Translations under genes and position numbers: made by a program | Source: Eisenbergiella tayi | GTDB lineage: Bacteria; Bacillota; Clostridia; Lachnospirales; Lachnospiraceae | Direction: 5' to 3' | Assembly: GCF_001881565.1 (NCBI RefSeq) | Contig: NZ_MPDJ01000010.1 | Location: 124,001 to 188,000 of the forward strand | DNA length: 64,000 nucleotides | Shown here: piece after piece, positions 59,775 through 64,000 of the stretch | How the letters are laid out: each line of letters starts with the position of its first letter | How positions within the stretch are numbered: the first letter of the stretch is position 1 | The notes under the pieces: generated by a model | What the model was told of the DNA's origin: nothing | Databases searched by the model: none | Seen by the model: only the letters and a program-made list of their open reading frames with translations

Positions 59775-61127
59775 CTAAAAAGGAAGTTTAAACTTACCCT
59801 TTTTGCCTCCGAAACCTCCCATCATGCCGGGAAGCTGTTTCATCATCTTCTGGCTCTGCTCGAACTGTTTGATGAAACGGTTTACAACACTGATATCCAC
59901 CCCTGCGCCTCTTGCAATCCTGTGCTTTCTGCTGGGATTAAGCAGTTTGGGGTTCCGGCGCTCCGCCGGTGTCATGGAAAGGACCACAGCCTCCATCCTG
60001 GCCAGCTGCTTTTCATCCACCATGGACTCAATATCCGCAGATTTGCCTCCAATACCGGGCATCATACTTAAAATACTGGATATGCCGCCCATATTCCGCA
60101 TCTGCTTCATGCTTTCCAGGTAATCCTCAAAATCGAATTTCCCCTTCTTCATGCGGGATGCCATCTCTTTTTCCTTATCGGCATCCAGGTCCAGGCTTGC
60201 CTGGGCTTTATCTATTAAGGAAAGGACGTCGCCCATACCGAGAATCCGGCTGGCCATCCTGTCCGGGTAAAACTGTTCCAAATCGGAAAGCTTTTCTCCC
60301 ATACCCACAAAAAGTATGGGCTTTCCGGTTACTGCTTTTACGGAAAGAGCCGCACCGCCGCGGGTATCACCATCCATCTTGGACAGGATAATTCCGTCCA
60401 CGCCCACCTTCTCGTCAAATTCTTTTGCCACATTCACGGCATCCTGTCCGGTCATGGCATCCACCACCAGAAGTGTCTGGTGAACGGTAATGTTCTCCTT
60501 AATTTCCTGCAGTTCCTTCATCATATCTTCATCAATATGAAGACGCCCTGCCGTATCAAGGATTACCACATTATTTCCATTCTTCTGTGCATGCTCCATA
60601 CCGGCCCTGGCAATATCCAGAGGCTTATTTTTCGTTCCCATGGAAAAAGCATCCACATTCTGCTTTTTTGCATTGATTTCCAGCTGTTCAATAGCAGCCG
60701 GACGATAAATATCACAGGCAACCAACAGAGGTTTTTTGCCCTTCAGTTTAAACTTTCCTGCAAGCTTGGCCGCTGTAGTCGTCTTACCTGCACCCTGAAG
60801 GCCGCACATCATAATGACTGTGGTCGACTTACCGGGCTGCATGGCAATCTCCGTTGTCTCGGAACCCATCAGAGCAGTCATTTCTTCATTTACAATCTTA
60901 ATAACCATCTGTCCGGGATTCAGCCCGTTCATCACATCCGTACCGATCGCTCTGGCTTCTACGGACTTGACAAACTGTTTTACCACACGGAAGTTAACAT
61001 CCGCCTCCAAAAGAGCCATCTTGACTTCCTTCAGGGCTGTCTTGACATCCTCTTCCGTCAGCCGTCCTTTTCCGCGAAGATTCTTAAATACGTTCTGGAG
61101 TTTATCGGTTAAGCTCTCAAATGCCAT
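59775..61127 (-). CDS. ffh: Signal recognition particle protein Ffh
   Basis: A 450-aa GTPase that binds signal sequences with 4.5S RNA. N domain (1-85), G domain with GLQGAGKTTTAAKLAGKF, DTAGRLHIDEDMM and SKMDGDTRGGAAL, and a Met-rich M domain from about 300 (MRNMGGISSILSMMPGIGG, FIKQFEQSQKMMKQLPGMMGG). ATG at 61127 chosen over a GTG at 61133, with AGGA upstream. Follows ylxM by 25 bp. Confidence 0.98.
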   Translation of the reverse strand: MAFESLTDKLQNVFKNLRGKGRLTEEDVKTALKEVKMALLEADVNFRVVKQFVKSVEARAIGTDVMNGLNPGQMVIKIVNEEMTALMGSETTEIAMQPGKSTTVIMMCGLQGAGKTTTAAKLAGKFKLKGKKPLLVACDIYRPAAIEQLEINAKKQNVDAFSMGTKNKPLDIARAGMEHAQKNGNNVVILDTAGRLHIDEDMMKELQEIKENITVHQTLLVVDAMTGQDAVNVAKEFDEKVGVDGIILSKMDGDTRGGAALSVKAVTGKPILFVGMGEKLSDLEQFYPDRMASRILGMGDVLSLIDKAQASLDLDADKEKEMASRMKKGKFDFEDYLESMKQMRNMGGISSILSMMPGIGGKSADIESMVDEKQLARMEAVVLSMTPAERRNPKLLNPSRKHRIARGAGVDISVVNRFIKQFEQSQKMMKQLPGMMGGFGGKKGKFKLPF

Positions 61128-61152
61128 ACACACAATTTCCTTTGCTGATTCT

Positions 61153-61467
61153 TTACAGTTCTTCTAAAATGTCATCCGCCAGCTTTTTCACTGCTTCTTC
61201 AGATGACAACAGCTTAATTTGTTCCAGCTTTTCCTTAATATTCCTGAATCTCTCCATCAGGTGCAGCTTGCTTTCGTATTCCTCCAGCGTCTTGTCACAC
61301 CTTTTTATCAAATCATGAACTCCCTGCCTGCTGATTCCCGCTTCCTGGGCAATCTCGCTTAAAGACATGTCATTCATAACCACATCCTCGTAAATATGGC
61401 GCTGATGCTCTGTGAGCAGTTCACCATAAAAATCATATAACAGACCCTGTTCCACTATCTTTTCCAT
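61153..61467 (-). CDS. ylxM: SRP-associated HTH protein YlxM
   Basis: A 104-aa UPF0122 protein with a sigma-70 region 4-like helix-turn-helix (GELLTEHQRHIYEDVVMNDMSLSEIAQEAGISRQGVHDLIKR) and a helical C-terminus. It is always beside ffh in Gram-positive bacteria and modulates the SRP. GGGAAAAA precedes the ATG. First gene of the long translation/secretion cluster reading left. Confidence 0.95.
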   Translation of the reverse strand: MEKIVEQGLLYDFYGELLTEHQRHIYEDVVMNDMSLSEIAQEAGISRQGVHDLIKRCDKTLEEYESKLHLMERFRNIKEKLEQIKLLSSEEAVKKLADDILEEL

Positions 61468-61542
61468 TTTTTCCCATCCTGTGCCTGTTATCTGTTTCCT
61501 TTACGCTGCCTGAGCAGACTCTGTCCTCCCGCTGCATGGATT

Positions 61543-61571
61543 ATCTTACTATATGAGGGAAGAGGTGTCAA
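61543..61571 (-). promoter_or_regulatory. Promoter of the ylxM-ffh operon
   Basis: Minus-strand TTGACA (61566-61571), 17-bp spacer ending in TATAG, TAAGAT (61543-61548). It lies about 76 bp before the ylxM start and is the strongest promoter match in this part of the window. Confidence 0.8.
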
Positions 61572-61635
61572 GTATTTTTTCTTGACAAACCCATTTTCCT
61601 TTCTATAGGTGAAAGAAGTAAATGTACAAGATATT

Positions 61636-62673
61636 TTAATGCAGCATTGCTATTTTCCTGACAAACGGTATGCGGTCAACTGCAAATGCCCCAAAAAGAC
61701 TGACTGTAAAAGTAAATATCGTTAAGGTTGGTACTGAATTAATGGCGGGATATGAAATAGTAGTAATACCGATAAGATTTAACTTTTCTATCACAAACAT
61801 ATGGAACATATAAATGAAAAAGGTATAACCGGACAGTTTTTGCCATATAGAAACCCTTTTCACCTTATTAAACATCTTACCGTATTTAAAGCAGATAAAA
61901 ATGGCAGCACTCATAATAAGAATATTCAGAGAAGCAGGACTGAACCATCTCTCTACATATGCAGCCGTCCCTATACTGTCCCGGACTGTCAGCCAGGCCG
62001 TCGCAGCCACTGCCGCAATTCCCATTGCGTAAATAATCCATCGGGTTTTTCTCTTAATATCAGTCACGTTCAGATAATATCCTAATAAGAAATAGCCAAA
62101 ATTACCGACAAGGATATCCAGACCAAGGCTGTCTATCCTTGCCTGGATTGTATCCAGATGAAATATATCTGTCAGACAGGGCAGCAGGAATTTGAATACT
62201 GTCCATAGAATCAGATAATACTGTAATACATCTTTTTTCGCACATATTTGCCTTGCTATTGGAATCAATATGTAAAAGCCAATCAGTATTTGAATAAACC
62301 ACATATGGGTATGTCCAAATATAAACCGCTGTACCGATGCTGCCCATACTTCCTTTGTAACCGCTCCGTGAAGTGCATCAATTGCCACGCCTTGAAAAGC
62401 GTAAAAGGCCGACCAGACATAAAATAATACCAGTAATTTCAAAATCCGTTTTCCTATTGCCAAATTTTCTTTTTGTGGTGAAACAAGAAAAAGTCCGCTT
62501 AACATAAAGAAAACAGGAACCGCGAAACGGGTTAAGCTATTATAAATTGTCATAATTAAAAATTCTTTGCTATGTACATCCACAACACTCCAGTAACTGG
62601 CTGATACATGCAGCAGTACTATGGAAAAACATGCAATAACTCTTAAAATATCATACTTTGTAATTCTGTTCAT
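61636..62673 (-). CDS. Acyltransferase 3 family membrane protein (WecH-like)
   Basis: A 345-aa integral membrane protein with about ten membrane segments. The N-terminal KYDILRVIACFSIVLLHVSASYW holds the family His, followed by RFAVPVFFMLSGLFL. It should O-acetylate a cell-surface polymer. It is not within the EPS locus, and nothing next to it names a substrate. GAGGGG precedes the ATG. Teichoic-acid, peptidoglycan or glycan acetylation are all possible. Confidence 0.9.
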   Translation of the reverse strand: MNRITKYDILRVIACFSIVLLHVSASYWSVVDVHSKEFLIMTIYNSLTRFAVPVFFMLSGLFLVSPQKENLAIGKRILKLLVLFYVWSAFYAFQGVAIDALHGAVTKEVWAASVQRFIFGHTHMWFIQILIGFYILIPIARQICAKKDVLQYYLILWTVFKFLLPCLTDIFHLDTIQARIDSLGLDILVGNFGYFLLGYYLNVTDIKRKTRWIIYAMGIAAVAATAWLTVRDSIGTAAYVERWFSPASLNILIMSAAIFICFKYGKMFNKVKRVSIWQKLSGYTFFIYMFHMFVIEKLNLIGITTISYPAINSVPTLTIFTFTVSLFGAFAVDRIPFVRKIAMLH

Positions 62674-62724
62674 ACTTTCCCCTCTCTTTTATCGAAACAA
62701 GATTTTTTCCAAACTAAACATCTC

Positions 62725-63054
62725 CTATATAGTCTCATTTTCTTTTCGCCGCTTGTTCAGCACCCCTTCTATAAACTTAGCGGTATACCCACCAGCTCTT
62801 GCAATTTTGGCACGTTCGCGCCGATCTGTTGTCTACTTCGCCAGATCTGCTATAAATTCAGGACGATACAGCCGCATGGGGCAATCAATTTTGTCGCCGC
62901 GGAAATATTTAAACAATTTCAGCATGGCATCACGGCCAATGAATTCGAAAAGTTCAAGATAGCTGTCATTTAATGCTTCAGCTTCATTCCCATCGACATT
63001 AAATGCCCGGTAAACAGCTTCTTCATTTACATTATCCAAATCAATATTAATCAT
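62725..63054 (-). pseudogene. Mor-like DNA-binding protein interrupted by an amber codon
   Basis: A frame of 110 codons from an ATG at 63054 (MINIDLDNVNEEAVYRAF) to a TAG at 62725-62727. One in-frame TAG at 62833-62835, after PEFIADLAK, cuts it to 73 residues. The part behind it (TTDRRERAKIARAGGYTAKFIEGVLNKRR) has the helix-turn-helix look of Mor-family and phage-type regulators, so the two parts belong together. Without the stop it would be a normal small DNA-binding protein, often found in mobile elements. No other phage gene is near. A point mutation, sequencing error or programmed readthrough are possible explanations. Confidence 0.7.
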
Positions 63055-63118
63055 TTTCCTTCACCTCTCACTTTTATCACAGATTTTAGCAATTCTTTTT
63101 TCCATAAATCCAGTTATG

Positions 63119-63167
63119 AAAAGGAACTTTTAAAGGCTCTTTATATTCTCCTTTAAAAGTTCCTTTT
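63119..63167. terminator. Strong AT-rich hairpin
   Basis: Perfect 18-bp arms AAAAGGAACTTTTAAAGG (63119-63136) and its complement (63150-63167) around a 13-nt loop. It lies between the Mor-like gene and prfH and may stop transcripts from either side. Confidence 0.65.
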
Positions 63168-63182
63168 CCATTTTTGGATCAT

Positions 63183-63220
63183 AAAAAGCCCCTATGCCAA
63201 AATCAGCACAGGGGCTTTTA
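63183..63220 (-). terminator. Intrinsic terminator of rtcB-prfH
   Basis: Stem AAAAGCCCCT/AGGGGCTTTT with extra inner pairs (GTGC/GCAT-type). On the minus strand TTTTTATG follows. It is about 100 bp after the prfH stop. Confidence 0.85.
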
Positions 63221-63274
63221 TAGTTATATAAACATAATATATCGTTATTCACACCGCATATACGGTGCACAAGT

Positions 63275-63292
63275 GTACGATATGTATCGTAC
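63275..63292. repeat. 18-bp perfect palindrome GTACGATA-TG-TATCGTAC
   Basis: A perfect palindrome just downstream of prfH. It lacks a T-run, so it may be a protein-binding site rather than a terminator; no partner gene is evident. Confidence 0.5.
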
Positions 63293-63321
63293 CAGTTATA
63301 AGTCCCTATTCGCCTCCTTTC

Positions 63322-63921
63322 CTAATCCTTTCTTTTCTTTAAGACGAATTTTTCTCCTTCATAAGTTCGTATCGGGTTTCCCCTGACGATCCGATTATGC
63401 TCACGCCAAGCAGTATTTTCCTGTTTTTCTTTCTGCTCCTTCTGCAATCCGGAAAGCTTTTCCTGCAGCCTCTCCATAGCCTTCTGCTTATTCAGGTACT
63501 GGCTTCGTTCCTCGGTGGACTGGGATACGAGCCCAGTCGGAATATGAATAATCCGCACCCCTGTTTCTACCTTGTTTACATTCTGTCCGCCTTTTCCTCC
63601 GCTATGGAATTTCTCGATACGGTATTCCTTATCCAACGCCACCTCAGACTGTTCCGGGATTATGCTCATATCTACATACCAGTTTTTTCTTTTATGGTTC
63701 CTTCGGAACGGACTTTGACAAATCCATTGTACCGTCCCTTCAAGGCTGCTCAGATTATGCTCTGTCCGGAAACGGATGGAATCAAAGCAGCCTTTCTCAT
63801 AACCCTTTGTCTCCGATACTATTTCCAAATCCCCATATTCCTTTTTCAATGCCTCGAACAGTTTTGCGACCGCCAGCTGGCATTCGGATGGTCCCTGACC
63901 CGCGCTGATTTGAATAATCAT
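63322..63921 (-). CDS. prfH: Peptide chain release factor H (PrfH)
   Basis: A 199-aa RF-like protein with the catalytic loop HSGGKGGQNVNKVETGVRIIHIPTGL (GGQ at 111-113) but no codon-recognition domain of RF1/RF2. The N-terminus MIIQISAGQGPSECQLAVAKLF is the PrfH type. The C-terminus is basic (REHNRIVRGNPIRTYEGEKFVLKKRKD). It lies 13 bp after rtcB with AGGAG before the ATG. PrfH-RtcB pairs release the peptide from, and repair, ribosomes whose 16S rRNA is cut near the decoding site. Complete gene. Confidence 0.95.
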   Translation of the reverse strand: MIIQISAGQGPSECQLAVAKLFEALKKEYGDLEIVSETKGYEKGCFDSIRFRTEHNLSSLEGTVQWICQSPFRRNHKRKNWYVDMSIIPEQSEVALDKEYRIEKFHSGGKGGQNVNKVETGVRIIHIPTGLVSQSTEERSQYLNKQKAMERLQEKLSGLQKEQKEKQENTAWREHNRIVRGNPIRTYEGEKFVLKKRKD

Positions 63922-63934
63922 ACTCTGTTTTCTC

Positions 63935-64000
63935 CTATTTGGGGTTTCCTGCCTTAAAATTATAGACAGGCTTCAATATCTCTGTTACTTCAACACTATC
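63935..64000 (-). CDS. rtcB: RNA ligase RtcB, 3' end only
   Basis: The last 22 codons are open to the window edge and end with DSVEVTEILKPVYNFKAGNPK and TAG. The EILKPVYNFKA ending is the C-terminus of RtcB 3'-phosphate RNA ligases. Together with the downstream prfH it forms the RtcB2-PrfH pair. The body of the gene lies outside the window, so family subtype is inferred from the neighbour. Confidence 0.85.
   Translation of the reverse strand, partial: DSVEVTEILKPVYNFKAGNPK

Overview
The window looks like a chromosomal segment of an anaerobic gut clostridium, most likely family Lachnospiraceae. The reasons are the housekeeping order ylxM-ffh-rpsP-khpA-rimM-trmD-rplS-lepB-rbgA-lepB-rnhB-yraN, a T-box leader on pheST, c-di-GMP-I riboswitches, strong AGGAGG-type ribosome binding sites and the protein families present. 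This is inference from gene content; no 16S or database comparison was possible. No tRNA, rRNA, CRISPR array or insertion sequence was recognised.

Positions 1-21.9 kb (minus strand) hold a capsule/exopolysaccharide locus. Its regulatory head is a PHP tyrosine phosphatase (CpsB), a chain-length protein (Wzz/CapA) and a tyrosine kinase (CpsD), followed by a membrane-anchored Ig-like protein, a truncated ugd copy and a leader with a hairpin terminator and short repeats. The body follows: UDP-glucuronate 4-epimerase, UDP-glucose dehydrogenase, a split PssD/PssE glycosyltransferase, two broken transferase genes, an intact acyltransferase, four GT2 glycosyltransferases interleaved with two paralogous beta-propeller proteins, a GT-B-like protein, UDP-galactopyranose mutase, flippase (Wzx) and a Wzy-like polymerase cut by the window edge. 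The sugar precursors implied are UDP-GlcA, UDP-GalA and UDP-Galf. No priming glycosyltransferase is visible. A strong promoter with an inverted repeat over its -10 box precedes cpsB, next to a divergent XRE regulator (22.2 kb) that carries the same motif in its own coding sequence.

Positions 22.7-42.9 kb are mainly core metabolism: queA, an M18 aminopeptidase and pheST behind a T-box; a PurF-like protein lacking the N-terminal catalytic Cys; a secreted CAP-domain protein behind two tandem c-di-GMP-I riboswitches; aroA, metF, a GH3 glycosidase; gpsA-plsY-der-DUF512; and prs.

Positions 43-54 kb hold a large sensor kinase with its OmpR-type regulator, a MoxR-type ATPase with a VWA partner, a DUF2087-type regulator, a DUF3592 protein, a beta-lactamase-fold hydrolase, pgeF, yraN and rnhB. 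Positions 54-61.5 kb carry the ylxM-to-lepB ribosome and secretion cluster, with an unusual TrmD-GNAT fusion and a 261-bp foldback element between rplS and lepB. The right end (61.6-64 kb) has an acyltransferase, a Mor-like DNA-binding gene interrupted by an amber codon, and an rtcB-prfH RNA/ribosome-repair pair, with rtcB cut by the window edge.
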